A DNA stretch of 64,000 nucleotides from Acephala macrosclerotiorum. Taxonomy: Eukaryota > Ascomycota > Leotiomycetes > Helotiales > Mollisiaceae. Positions within the stretch are counted from its first letter, which is position 1; every line of letters starts with the position of its first letter. The stretch is from the NCBI GenBank assembly GCA_014904845.1, contig MU119269.1, positions 1 to 64,000 on the forward strand, given 5' to 3'. The notes under the pieces were generated by a model that saw only the letters and a list, made by a program, of their open reading frames with translations, made no database searches and was not told the DNA's origin. Shown here piece by piece: positions 23,280 through 35,040 of this stretch. The translations under genes and the position numbers were made by a program.

Positions 23280-25410
23280 AAAGCTCTTTATAGATAGTTT
23301 CCCATAGAATAGTTTCTTATAAAACTCGAAAAGTATTTCTTCGATCGATAAAATATAATTTACGCTAGTAAAAAAGTCTATTTAAAATAATAAAATGTAA
23401 AATTATATATTTTTATATATAAATTTATTAATAAAATATATTATTTAATATTTTTTTTTTATAAAAATTAATATTATAAAAAATATAATTATTATACGAT
23501 TATTTTATTTTATTTTTTAATATTTTTTTTAAAACTTTTTAATATTTTAATTTATATAAATATTATATATAAATATTTTTAAAACGCTTTTTTTAATAAT
23601 ATAAATATTATAAATTAAAATTAAATATTTTTTTTTATTTAATTTTATAATTTTATTTTTTAAAATAATTAAAAAATTTATAATAAAAATTTATTTTAAA
23701 TTATAAATATATAAAAAAATATTTATTTATATATAATTAATATAATTTATAAATATTTATATAAATTATATTTATTAATTAATAAAATAAAAATTTTTAA
23801 ATTTTATAAATTTTTTTAAATTAATTATAATTATTAATAAAATAAAAAATTTATAAAATTTTTATATATTTATTTTTAAAAATTTTTTAAATAATATATT
23901 TATTAATTAATATTTTTATAAAATATTTTTTAATTTTTTTTTTAAAATATTTTATTTTATTTATTATATAAATATTATTTAAAATAAAAATAATATTATT
24001 ATTTTATTAAATTAAATAAAAAACGTTTTAAATTATTTTTATAAAAAAAATATTTTATTTAATATTTTATTTAATATTTTATATATATAAAATAATAAAA
24101 TAAAAAAATAAAAAAACGTATTTATTAAAATATTATATTAAAATTTTTTTTTATATATTAATTAATTATTAATAATATTAGCGATTTATTAATAGTGCGT
24201 ATTACGTAATAATTATATATTTAAAACTTTAACGTCCAATAATAATCGATTAATAAATAAATTTAAACTTATAAAAATATTAAAACTTTCGACTTTCGAC
24301 GATTATAAACGATTACGTACAATTTTTATACAATTATATTTAATTAATTGAATCGCTTAATCTTTAAATACTTTAATTTAAACTTTTAATATTAAATAGT
24401 ACAATTATTCGCATATTAAATTAACGCATTTACGCGCGTAAACTTTGTTTAAATCGATTGATTTTACGATTAAATTTTAAATAACGTTAATATTTTCAAT
24501 TTTTATTTTTATTTAATATTTTAATATTTTTAATAATTGGTCGAATAAAATATAATCGCTAATTTTTTAGTGAAAAATATTAAAATATTCGTAGTTTTTA
24601 ATTTTATAATTTAATATTTTAATACGCGTTTAATAAATTTATTTAAAACTTTTATAATAAATTAAATAAATATTATAAATTATAAATTTTAAATATTTAA
24701 ATATTTAATTTTAAATTAATATTATTAATATTAAATTAAAATAATTAATAATATTAATAATCGATTAAACTATTATTAATTCGTTAATAATATTAATAAC
24801 GTATATATTTTTTAATATATATTATAAATTTATTAATATTTATTTTTAAAAAAAAAAAAAATATTATTAAAAAAAAACTTAAATTAAAAAAATTAAAAAT
24901 TCGAATTTATATTATTAAATTTTATTAAAAAGTAAATTTTATTTTATTTTTTTATTATTTTTATAATATAAAATATAATAAATTTTTTTAATTTATTTAA
25001 AATAATAAAATAATATATAAATTATAATCGTATATAAAAAACTTTTATTAAAATTTAAATTTTAATATATTTTAATTATAAACTTTTTATAAATTTTTAT
25101 ATATATAATTATATTAAAAAATATATATAATTTTTTTATTTTTATATTTTTTTTTATAATACGTATAATTTTTATATATTTATATATTAATTAATATTTA
25201 TAATAATCGTACGAAAAAAATTATAAATAAAAAACAAATTAAAATAATCGAATAAATATACGTTTCGAAAAAAAAATAAAAATAAAAATATTTTTATTAT
25301 TTATTTAAACTCGTATTTAAAAAATTCGTAATAAACGTTTATAATTAATTCAAATTTAAAAAATATATTTTCAAAAGATTAAATTTTTAATATCTCGAGC
25401 GCGTATTAAA
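23280..25410. repeat. AT-rich RIP-degraded block C
   Basis: About 2.1 kb is nearly all A+T, with residual C mostly in CpG (TCG, ACG contexts). No frame above 60 codons survives. The left edge is gradual (mutation tapers from ~23,200). The right edge is sharper near 25,410. The ancestral repeat is unidentified. Confidence 0.85.
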
Positions 25411-26182
25411 AGTAACGCGTGGGCGCGATATCCATTTAAATAATGTATTTTACTAATAAATTTGTATGCAAAGATACATAATTTTATGCTTTGTTATCCT
25501 AAACAGGCCCCCTTGCTAGCGTGGACCATGTCTCACCGGTCGAAGGGATAGGGGGAGAACGCCCCCACTCGCGCCGGCGGAGCCGGTGCGAATAAAAGCT
25601 CTGTAGTTAAAAGTTTTAAATTATTTCAAAGTTCAAATCGTTAAAGGCAGGGCATGGCGCGAGGTACGAGGGACATTCCACTATTAAGAGTCTGTGATTA
25701 AAGGGTGTCCTTTAGATCTCTGGTAGAATCAAGGACTTTCTGCACTCTTTTGCCCCCTAAAAGTGATCATTTTGACGGTTCCAAGGTATCTACGTGATTC
25801 AGAAGACTTGTGATTCTCAGGACTGGCCAATTACTACACAATAACCATAATCACATAGCCGCAAGGAGCAAGCTTTCGGAAAATATTAGTTCCAGTTCAA
25901 CAATCAACGATAGTAATTGACCAGGATACCAAGCTGCTCGAGAGTAATCCCTGGTAACTATCACGTGACGCTCTATAAAACTTCCCAATGCCGGAGACGA
26001 ACCCGCCCTAGCTATCTACCTCAACGCGCTGATCTAGAAATAACGCTGCGGGATTTGATTTTCTCCTAACATACTCTTTCTCTGGTCCAAAGTCACCTAA
26101 AAGTCACCCATCAAAATAGCAGTCCACGTCTCGTAAAACGCCTAAGATCCGCTCCCGGTGTCGACGAAAACTAAGCAGCACC
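25411..26182. other. Intergenic 5' of POP3, contains strong hairpins
   Basis: No coding sequence seen. The first 200 bases beyond the RIP block contain two adjacent GC-rich hairpins, listed separately. The last ~100 bases before 26183 are probably the POP3 promoter and leader. Confidence 0.5.
25551..25591. other. Two adjacent GC-rich hairpins
   Basis: The first is GGGGG (25551-25555) pairing with CCCCC (25562-25566) around a 6-base loop. The second is a 10-bp stem, TCGCGCCGGC (25569-25578) with GCCGGTGCGA (25582-25591), around the three-base loop GGA with one G.U-type pair. They stand out in otherwise AT-rich surroundings at the edge of a RIP block. They may belong to an uncharacterised RNA or be the end of a repeat that escaped mutation. 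Confidence 0.6.
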
Positions 26183-27102
26183 ATGGAGCGCAAGCCAAAG
26201 ACAATCTGCCAACTCGACACACCATTCACACAAGTCGAGTGGTCAGTCAGACTTCCAAAATCTTCTCGAGACGTGACTGAAACTACATAAAGCTAACAAA
26301 TCCAAGGCCGAGAATCTCAGACTCAGACCAAACGCACCTCTTCGAACTCCTCTGCAGGTACCTCCATCCCTCCTCTCACCTTTTATTTCCCTTACGCACC
26401 TCCATACCGCCTCTAAACTCACACTAACCTCATCACAGCACACTCAAACCAATCGGCCAACATCGAGCCAACCACGTGACACCTCTGGCATCCAAAGGCA
26501 AAAGAAGTCAGAAACGGAAACGTCAAGAAGCCAAGTCGAAAACCTCTTCAAATTCCGATGTCGAGATACAAGAAACCTCCACTGCTCCTCCACCACGTCC
26601 TGAGATACAGAACCACGTCACTGTGGGACTGAATAGTATTCTTCGACATCTTCAGGAGCTTTCTCGGGAGTCGAAACCTGGGCGGGAAGCTCAAGGCGGC
26701 AGTAATGAAACTACAGAAAATTCAGGTGATGCTGCTCAAGAGAAGGGAGATGTAACAGAGTTTGGGCATCTCGCAGCAATATTCGCCCTCCCCGCCTCAC
26801 CACCCAACATCCTAACAACCCACCTTCCAACCCTGATCCACACCGCATCCCTCAGCCATCCCTCTCTTCCTCCGACCCGCCTCATCCCTCTATCCACACC
26901 TCAGATAACCCAAGTAGCCGCCATCCTGTCCCTCGCTCGGGTATCACACATTGGAATCTTGGATTCCGCTCCAGGAGCAGAAGGATTGTTGAAGATGGTG
27001 AGGGAGACAGTCCCTGAGATTGAGATAAACTGGATGAATGAGGTGAAGAAGGGGATGTATCTAGGGGTTAAAATCAATGCTGTTGAGACTTTATTGGGGT
27101 GA
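26183..27102 (+). CDS. POP3: RNase P/MRP protein subunit Pop3-like
   Basis: Three exons (26183-26241, 26307-26357, 26439-27102) give 257 aa. Introns of 65 and 81 nt have good acceptors (CCAAG, CACAG), the first with an AGCTAAC branch site. Splicing yields QLDTPFTQVEWPRISDSDQ and LKPIGQHRANHVTPLASKGK, which fit the conserved N-terminus of fungal Pop3. The middle is basic and disordered (SQKRKRQEAK). The C-terminal L7Ae-like half has TPQITQVAAILSLARVSHIG and ends YLGVKINAVETLLG. Pop3 is a protein subunit of the RNase P and RNase MRP ribonucleoproteins, which process tRNA and rRNA precursors in the nucleus. The assignment rests on remembered motifs rather than an alignment. Confidence 0.78.
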
Positions 27103-28228
27103 GTAGGAAGGAGATGCGAGATAAGGAGAAGGAGAAAGGATGGAAGGGCGGAGGTGTTGGAAATGAGGATGAGATTGACGTTGAGGGGAGTAGAGGTCGA
27201 GGTTGCAGTTGAGCAGTTGTCTGAAGTGAAAGAGTATATTCGTATATACGGAGCAGTTTGAGGCGGGAATTATGCATTTAAAGGTTGTTGGTGGGGATCC
27301 TAGCCACGCTGCGTTCCACAGCGGAATAGAGGTGGTGGTTGAAGGGCCGAAGGCTGTATTTTGATTCAAGACTGCTAGTGGCAGACGCTTGCATGTCTAG
27401 TCCTCGTCAAATCTTTGAACTATTATTGTATGCCCTTCCGCTACCTTCTGGTGAAACCAAGATGGCGAAATTAAGCGTTGGCTACTTGGTCACATTGCAG
27501 CTTCTATGCATGACCTCCACAGAACTCCTTGGCCATATGCTCGTTGATATTCTAGGACAGTTGAATATCTTGGCTCTGACTCTGCTGCATCTCACTTGGG
27601 GGGGTTTTTTTTTTGATTTCCTTGATCAGCACATGGATATCGCTTCGAACTCTTTAAACGATTCGTGAGTTTTACTTCTTGCATTCGTTGGCGCCTTAGT
27701 TTTTGCTATCTGCAGCTTTCCCAGCCCTCTAGGTATGTTCTCATTCTCCAAATCCAAAGAAAGGAAGAACCTGAGGGCTACTGGGGGAAGAGAAAATAAT
27801 TCGTATCATCATGGATGTGCTAGAGAAAGGTGTAGCCCCTCCTTCCGCCATCCATTAGCTCATCCCTCATCATTTATAATCGCCATCCATCATCGTCTCC
27901 ACATGTTATCGTATCCTCATTCATCCACAAGTAAAAAGCAAAGGGTATCTCAACAAGGTGCGTAGTTCTCGATACCATCATACAAGAAAATGAGATTGGT
28001 TCATCCACCCCGAACCAACGTCGACATCATGAGCCAGAAGGAAAAAATGCAAAGAAAGAAACATAAGCCAGATTCTGGTGCAATAAGCATGCTGAGATTG
28101 CATGCTAAGATTGACGTGCAACCACAGGAAGCATGCGGAATCGCCACCAATATAATGACCAGCAAGAAACCCGAACACATACAAGAGAGTATCACATGAT
28201 GGAGTAGTTGAAGGGAATGGAAGGCGCC
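27103..28228. other. Intergenic between convergent genes
   Basis: Holds the 3' flanks of POP3 and of the minus-strand gene at 28229-29753. A homopolymer patch (G6 then T10) lies at ~27600-27615. Some short frames exist on both strands, none convincing. Confidence 0.45.
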
Positions 28229-29753
28229 TCAGGCCCATCGCGAGTCCTTCAGAGTTGCCAACTTCTTTCCTCCTCTCGACTCAGATATAGCTTGAGTCAA
28301 GATCTTGGCAAAGTTGATCGAAGTGGTATCGATTGGATTGTTTGATGCGGGCTTGACGTTCTCTGTAGTAACTCGCGGTTGTCCGAACGAAGTAGGGGCA
28401 TTCTGAGCACTATTTCCAAATCTTTGATGGCTCTGGAAAGCCGAGGTTGATGGGACGGCAGTAAAGGTAGCTGGTTGAGTAACCGGTGCTGAAGCCCATT
28501 GAGAATCCTCCAGTGTACCAACTTTCCAGGAGTTTGGTTGGCTAGGGGCAGCAACAAATGCAGCTGGTTGAGTTGGTTGAGCAGCTGGTGCTGAAGCCCA
28601 TTGGGAATCCTCCAATGTACCAACCTTCCAGGGAGCTCGTCGGCTAGGAGCAGCAGTCGAAGCAAAATCATCAGCCATGTCAACATCCATCTCAGAATAG
28701 GATGCAACATGGAGTGCTGGAGCAGCAGCCTCAGAGGCGACTTGTGTAACATGTCCTCCGTTGGTATTTCCTCTATTCGCATATGCAGACATCCAAGCGT
28801 TCGGGTCAACACAGCCTTGAGTAGTTGAGATATTGCCCTGGGCACTGACAGCAACTAGGACATTGGCGGATGCCGATCGGTTCTTGGGTACAGCAGGGAT
28901 ACTGACACCGTCCGAGGTCAACTCCTCGAGGGCTAAGCTGGGTTAGAACTGACCCAGGAATTGAAGCACATTGACTTACCAAGTCCAGTGATCTCAGAAA
29001 GATGGCGAATGGCACCAAAGGCAGACTTCTGCTGAAGGTGGGCAGGAATCCATGGCTTGCTGGGGTCATCTGGAGTCATGTTGGAGGTGATCAATTCCCG
29101 GCCTTGAGGCGGTGGTTGCTGCTGAAAATGGCTAGCGGGCTCTGGGGCAACGGCAGTTGGGGTACCACGAGATTCGGCGAGGATGGGACCATCAACGACC
29201 TGAGAACACGTTAGTTATGGCCATCCCAATCATCCCAACAATTATGGGACATTACCAGGACAGGATTCCTGATCTTCGGAGGGCTCGGTGGCTTAGAAGC
29301 GGTTGTACCAGGCAACGGACCAACAGTGTATGGACCCATCATGGTCGGTGTAGAGGCAGCTCGGCTTGGGCTACGCGATCGAACACGGGGAGAGGCAGGC
29401 TTGAATTGAGGCTGAGCGACGGTAGGTCCCACAGTCCAGCTTGTACCCGGGCGAGTACGAACACCGCTGCCAGTTCTTGGAGGCGGGACCGCGAAGGTTG
29501 AGGTTGGGCGACCTAGTTATCAAAGATCGAAATTAGCAAATCACGAACGTGATTTCGAATATGCCAGGACGGAAGGGACAAGCAAATCACCTGGGTTGAA
29601 GCCAGAACGACCTCCACGATTGATGCCAGAAGAGGGAGCTCGAGACCGGCCCGGGCGAGATCGATTGCCTGCAGAGGTGAGACTGGCATTGAATGCCTTG
29701 ATCTCATCCATTTGAGATTGCGAGACCCAGCTGGGCTTCGAAGGACCCGACAT
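28229..29753 (-). CDS. Unrecognised Pro/Ser-rich protein with WKVGTLEDSQWA repeats
   Basis: Four exons (29753-29591, 29512-29256, 29199-28980, 28932-28229) with introns of 78, 56 and 47 nt give 447 aa in one frame. The N-terminal ~200 residues are low-complexity and basic/Pro-rich. A more conserved-looking block, DDPSKPWIPAHLQQKSAFGA, spans exon 3. The C-terminal exon holds two copies of SWKVGTLEDSQWASAP-type sequence about 38 residues apart. The protein ends with a third variant, KKLATLKDSRWA, placed exactly at the C-terminus. No enzymatic domain or membrane segment is visible. The repeated Leu-x-Asp/Ser-x-x-Trp-Ala element looks like a short linear binding motif. I do not recognise the gene; function unknown. 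Confidence 0.78.
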
Positions 29754-30605
29754 GGCAGCGTCGAGGAAGGTATGGATGGCGGTAGGGAGTGGGGGAAGCT
29801 GAAGTACGGGGACGCGCCAAAAGGGCGTGACACGTCTGAAGAAGCTTGGATTGTCCTAAGATAGGAGTTTTGATAAGCCTGAGCTGAAAATGACTGATCA
29901 AAGTCAAGATGAAACGTTATGTAGCCGAAAGGAAGAAGTTGAGGGATGGAGGGATTTGGAGGGAGGATTTTGTAGTCGAGTTGAGTTGTAGTTGTGGGTA
30001 GAACCTTCCGGAGCGTGAAGAAGGCGCAGGAGCGTCTAACTAGCTTGGAATTCGAGCGTTACGACTGGCCGAATACACAAAGCAAAATAAAAACGGTCTG
30101 ATGCACGATCTTACCTCTGAACGATGAACAAAGGCGACTGACAGGAAGCATATGTTGAAGGAAGGGATCTTGACAAGAAGTGATGCGCCAAAGGCAAGTG
30201 ACGCGAGAAAAGCTGATCAGTTTCATCGCAGGCTCGACCTCTCTTTCAGTCGAGAACAACCCATCAATGCCTGTGCATGATCATAGTCCCGTCCCACCAA
30301 AGAGACTAGAATGTGGCTACAAACAATTTTACCAGTTTTAGAGAGGAGGGTATTCTAATTCGGCGACCACTTACCTAGTCCACTGAGTTCTTCTCACCCT
30401 TGGTAAAATAACAATCTCCTTGGATCGCAGAAAGTGGCTGCAAGCAATGCTGAACAATTTACAGAGTAGAGTAGTTGAAATTGAAGCTTCACTTACACCG
30501 CCCTTTGAGTCGGCACTCTAGTAACTTATCCTCCTTCGTTCTTGAGCCTGACAGCTACGAACAACGATGAAGACCTCACTAGAGCAGAGTAGCGGGAAGC
30601 ATCAT
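29754..30605. other. Intergenic
   Basis: Upstream region of the minus-strand gene ending at 29753, and downstream region of the transcription factor relic. Two loosely similar stretches (around 30310 and 30430, each starting GTGGCTRCAARCAAT) hint at an old local duplication. No gene supported. Confidence 0.4.
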
Positions 30606-32290
30606 CTACACTTTCCTTCGAGCCACCCCACCGGGCACAGCACCCCATGCCCTCCAAGCCCAAAACCCGCCACGAACAACATTCAAGCGTTTTCGAGAGC
30701 TGCAAAGGACTTTGACGACCCGAAGGATAACGTCGCTTGTCTTTGAGACTTCATTCGTCACAACACATTCTGCCATATCCTCGAAATCGCAAAGCTTCAA
30801 AGCACGATCAGCACGTGGCAAAGCCAAAGTATTCGAGCGTGTCTCAATTTCCGAGAAGGCCAAGACTGAATGCGGGCGATGGAGCAGCATTCTCTCCCTG
30901 GAATTGTGATCAGATTTCGAAGTCTCGAATTCGGAAGTGCACTCACACATTGATACAAACGTGAGCCAGAAACATGGTCTCGTCTATTGTTCTGTCTTCT
31001 TTTACTGCCTCCTGCTTACACCTCGGCAGATACAAAAGCCAATTGACAAACTTTGCATCAGCAGCAAGAATTGCTCGATCACCAGGACAAAATGGCACGA
31101 CCCTTGTTGAGCAAGTCGAGCTGGCTATCCTCATAGCATCGATGAGGTAACTCATGGAAGAAAACACGACTTGTTCACCATTCAACTCGCGACTGTCGTA
31201 CTCCTCAAACGTTCGTGGGAAGGGAATTTTCTGTTCGAGAGTCAGATGAAGAACCTGGTGATGACAGGGAATCATTGCTTATGCTACTTTCGTAGTCCCA
31301 GTCCTCGCACGGCAAGGCTACTTTGAACTTGACGTTCTCTAACCTGTGGCTCGCACGATGACCAACAGCCGCGAAAGTAGCATCACTTATATACAACATC
31401 CACCAAGTTCTTCACCAGCTCTCTGCTGGCACAGCATCTCCGTCTCCATTCAGTGTCGCAAATTCCCGACTATCCATACCGATGGACAAAGCAATATCAA
31501 TAGCTTTGTCGATACAGACGTCTGCGATATCGTACTCATCTGAGTAGTGCCTAGCCAGCGCGAACAGGATCAAAGCCTGGACGGTAAATCCCGTCGCGGG
31601 CAATTTCTCAGCATTCAGAACTTGATCAAAAAGATGCTTGCATTGATTCGAGTCGTTGTTGCCGCTGTATACCGATCCGATGTACTCCATCACCGGAATG
31701 AGATGCTTCAGCGAGCTAGGATTATTTTTCCGTCTCGAGAGCAAATACGCTCGAGTGAGACAGAATGAGTGCGCGGAATTGAAGTACTCGTAAAACGACC
31801 CAATCAGATCCTTTCCCTGTAGTTCACTTGCTGCATCATCCAAGAGGTCGCAAAAGACAAAGTTGTCTATCGAAGGTACCGAATTCAAGGACTCAAGAGA
31901 GCCTTGATCAGTGCCCATACTCGGCGTCCTTCCACTGCTCGCTGTTGAAATGCCTGGAAATACCCTCTTGGCGCCGTCCTGGGTCGGGGAAGAGACTTTG
32001 TGAGATCCCCCTCTTCTAGATTTCATGTACAACCAGTTTTCTCATACAACTGACACCTCGAACACTTCGGTTCCATGCTATCGCATTTTATATGCCTCGA
32101 GCGACAAGCAAGACATGCTTTTGCGGCTCGTAGACGAGTCTTCCGTTTGGCTGGGGGTTCGTTGTCCAGGTCTGGTAGTACCTGCGAGAAGTTCGGAAGA
32201 TTGCCGAAGTCCAGATCTGAAAATGACGGATCCAGAGAAACTAGTATGCGTCTTGTACAATCGCGTCCATTTTTGAGGCTTTCCTCGACG
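30606..32290 (-). pseudogene. Zn2Cys6 transcription factor pseudogene
   Basis: A complete binuclear zinc cluster lies at 32115-32029 (minus strand). Its spacing is Cys-x2-Cys-x6-Cys-x6-Cys-x2-Cys-x7-Cys, with basic residues before it (KRKTRLRAAKACLACR). The frame breaks right after the sixth Cys, and TYMKSRRGGSHK continues in another frame. The regulatory domain (SFYEYFNSAHSFCLTRAYLL, VQALILFALARHYSDEYD) follows. An in-frame TGA at 31412-31414 sits before RTWWMLYISDATFA, fitting an Arg CGA changed to TGA. Another frameshift near 31210 leads into FPRTFEEYDSRELNGEQVV, and a further one near 30945 into LALPRADRALKLCDFEDMAE. No intact start is evident. It was probably once a fungal-specific regulator; its target is unknown. 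Confidence 0.85.
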
Positions 32291-34398
32291 TTGATTGTGT
32301 TAATCTTTCGAAAGAATTAGCAGAATTTGATTCTGGTTTATCTATGTCGTCGGGTCGTTCTTCATGCCGCAGCCGAGCCCGAATGCTCCATGTGATGGTG
32401 CTGACATGAGAATCTTGGCCTTGGCAGGTTTCGACTTCCCCAGACTCCTTCGCCGAGCGTCAGCCTCAATCAGAATTGAGGAGATGACAAATAGCAATTC
32501 CTCAATATACCGAGTCATCCCGTCAAGTTGGTTGAGAGGAAGGGGTGAAGAGAAGTCAGCAAGGTTTGATTCTCTAGGACGGATACTTCCGCTTGTGACG
32601 CATTTTAGTGCCAAGCCCCTATATCCCTCATAGCCTACAGCGGTGCAATTAACTAGTGCGAAACTTAAAAATTTGGCGAGAACACCAAAAAGGGTAAACA
32701 CTTAAACTCTGCTATTGCTTTTATTTTTTTATATTATTAATAACGCTTTTTATTATTTATTTTTTTAAAAATATTTTATTTAATTATTAAATTTTTATTT
32801 AAATTATATATTTTATAATTTAAATATATAATTACAAAATTATAAAAAATAAAAATAACGAAATATAATTTTTAATTTTATTAAAATTTTTATATAAAAA
32901 AAAAACTTTAAAATCGTTTAATAAATATATTATATTTTATTTATTAATTATATATTTAATATTTTTAAAAAATAAATATAATAAATAAAAATATTAATTT
33001 TTATTTTATATTAAAATAATATAAAAAAAACGATAATTTTTAAGTTTTGCGATTTTTATATTTTTTTAATATTTTCGTTAATTTTCGAATTTTATATTAA
33101 TTAATTATATTATTATATCGATATTTAATTCGTTTAAATATATTAAAAATAATTTTTTTTTATTAATATTCGAATTAATTAAATATAACGTATTAAATAA
33201 TTAAATTAAATTAAATTATTTATTTATAATTTAAATTTAATTAAATAAAATATATTATTAATTATAATTAATTAATATAATTAATACGTAATTAAATTCG
33301 ATTTTCGTTTAAAAAAATAAATAAAATTTTAAATTAAAATTCGATCAATCGAAAGTTGTAACGCTAGAATAAAACTAGTATCGCGTATATTATAATCGCG
33401 ATATAAACGAAATATCGACTTTCGAATTAATTTTTTATTTCGAATTTTCGGTATTTTATTATTTTATTATAAATCGAATAAATTATATAAAAATTTAATT
33501 TTAAATTAATAAAATTTTAAAAATATTATTAAAATAAATAAAATATTTATATATTTAATTAAATATTTTCGATTTTTTTTTTTAAAATTAATATATTTTA
33601 TTTTTTTATAAATTAATTATTTAATTTACCAAAAAAAAATTTATTATAAATTTGTTTTAAAATATTTAAAATATTTTTTATTATTTTTAAAAAAATTAAT
33701 ATTAATTAAAATCGTAAAAGTTTTAACGTTAAATTTTTTAATAATTAAATTTTTATTTTTAAATATAAATTATTTAAAAAAACTTTTAATTTTATTAAAT
33801 TTTTTTTTCGAATTTAAATAATATTCGAATTTATATAATTAAATACTTTTATAAAAATTATAAATAAATAATTTTTTTTTTAAAATATATTTAAATTTAT
33901 TAATATTATTTTAATAAAAAGTTTTTAAATTAACAAATTTTTTATTTTATAAATAATTATAAAACTTATTATAAATTTAAATATAAAATAATAAATTTAA
34001 AAAAAGTTTAATTAATAATTTTAATAATAAATAATTTATTTTAATTTTTAATAAATTATTTTTTCGATTAATATATTTAAAAAATTTTAAAAATTTAATA
34101 TTTTATTATAACGAATAAATAATAAATTATTTATTTTTTATTAAAAAATATTAAAAAATTTTTATTAAAAAATTAAAAATAAATTAAATTTTTTATATTT
34201 AAATAAAAAATTAATAATTTTTTTTTAATTTTAAATATTTAAATAATTATTAATTAAAATGTATATTTTAAAATTATAATATAAATTATTTTAATAATAA
34301 TAATTTTTAAAAATATTTATTAATTATATAAATAAAAAATTTAAATTAAAATTTTATTTATTAATAATAAAAAATAAATATATTAATATTTATATATA

Positions 34399-34527
34399 TT
34401 ATTATATAAAAATTAATAATTAATTAATACGATTTAATTCGATTTAATATAATTTATTAAATTTAATTTTTATATTATAATTTTATAAAATGAATTATTT
34501 TTTATTATATATACTATTTTTTAATAA
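34399..34527. repeat. Left 129-bp direct repeat (LTR-like)
   Basis: Aligns without gaps to 43285-43413. I count eight differences and every one is a C/T or G/A transition, as independent RIP of two identical copies would give. Confidence 0.8.
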
Positions 34528-35014
34528 TTAATATATTAATCGTATAAAATATCGTCGAAATCGTATACGATATTTAAAAATTTCAACGAATTAAATACAA
34601 ATATATTAACAATTTCGAATTTTAAATTATTAAAATTATTTAATTTATTATTTAATACTTTTTAAATTTTTATTTATTTTTAAAATTGTTTCGATTTTAC
34701 GAAATATAAAAATTTTAATAAAATTAAAAAATATTTTTATTTTAAACGCGTAAATTTAAAATAAAATTAATTTTAACGTGATTTTTAAAAAGTTTATTAT
34801 AATTATTAAAATTATTATATTAATTTAAAAATCGAAATATATATTTAAAAACGAAAAAAAAAAACAATTTTAAAAATTTTAAAAATTTTAATATCGCAAA
34901 AAAAAAACGTTTTATTTTTTTAAAGTTTAAAATAAAATATTATTTTTATTATTTTTTAAATTTAAATACGAAATATTATAAACGATAATAAACGTTATAT
35001 TTTTGATCGCGATT

Positions 35015-35040
35015 ATAATAATAATAATAATAATAATAAT
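35015..35040. repeat. (AAT)n microsatellite
   Basis: An uninterrupted AAT/ATA trinucleotide run of about 26 bp inside the RIP block. Confidence 0.9.

Noticed and set aside
27339..27668. Plus-strand 109-codon frame after POP3
   Set aside because: Hydrophobic and low in information, contains a homopolymer run, and shows no conserved pattern; probably chance.
32342..32701. Minus-strand 119-codon frame at the edge of the large RIP block
   Set aside because: Parts look protein-like (TRYIEELLFVISSILIEAD), but there is no family match, no supporting splice signals and no context, so it was not called.
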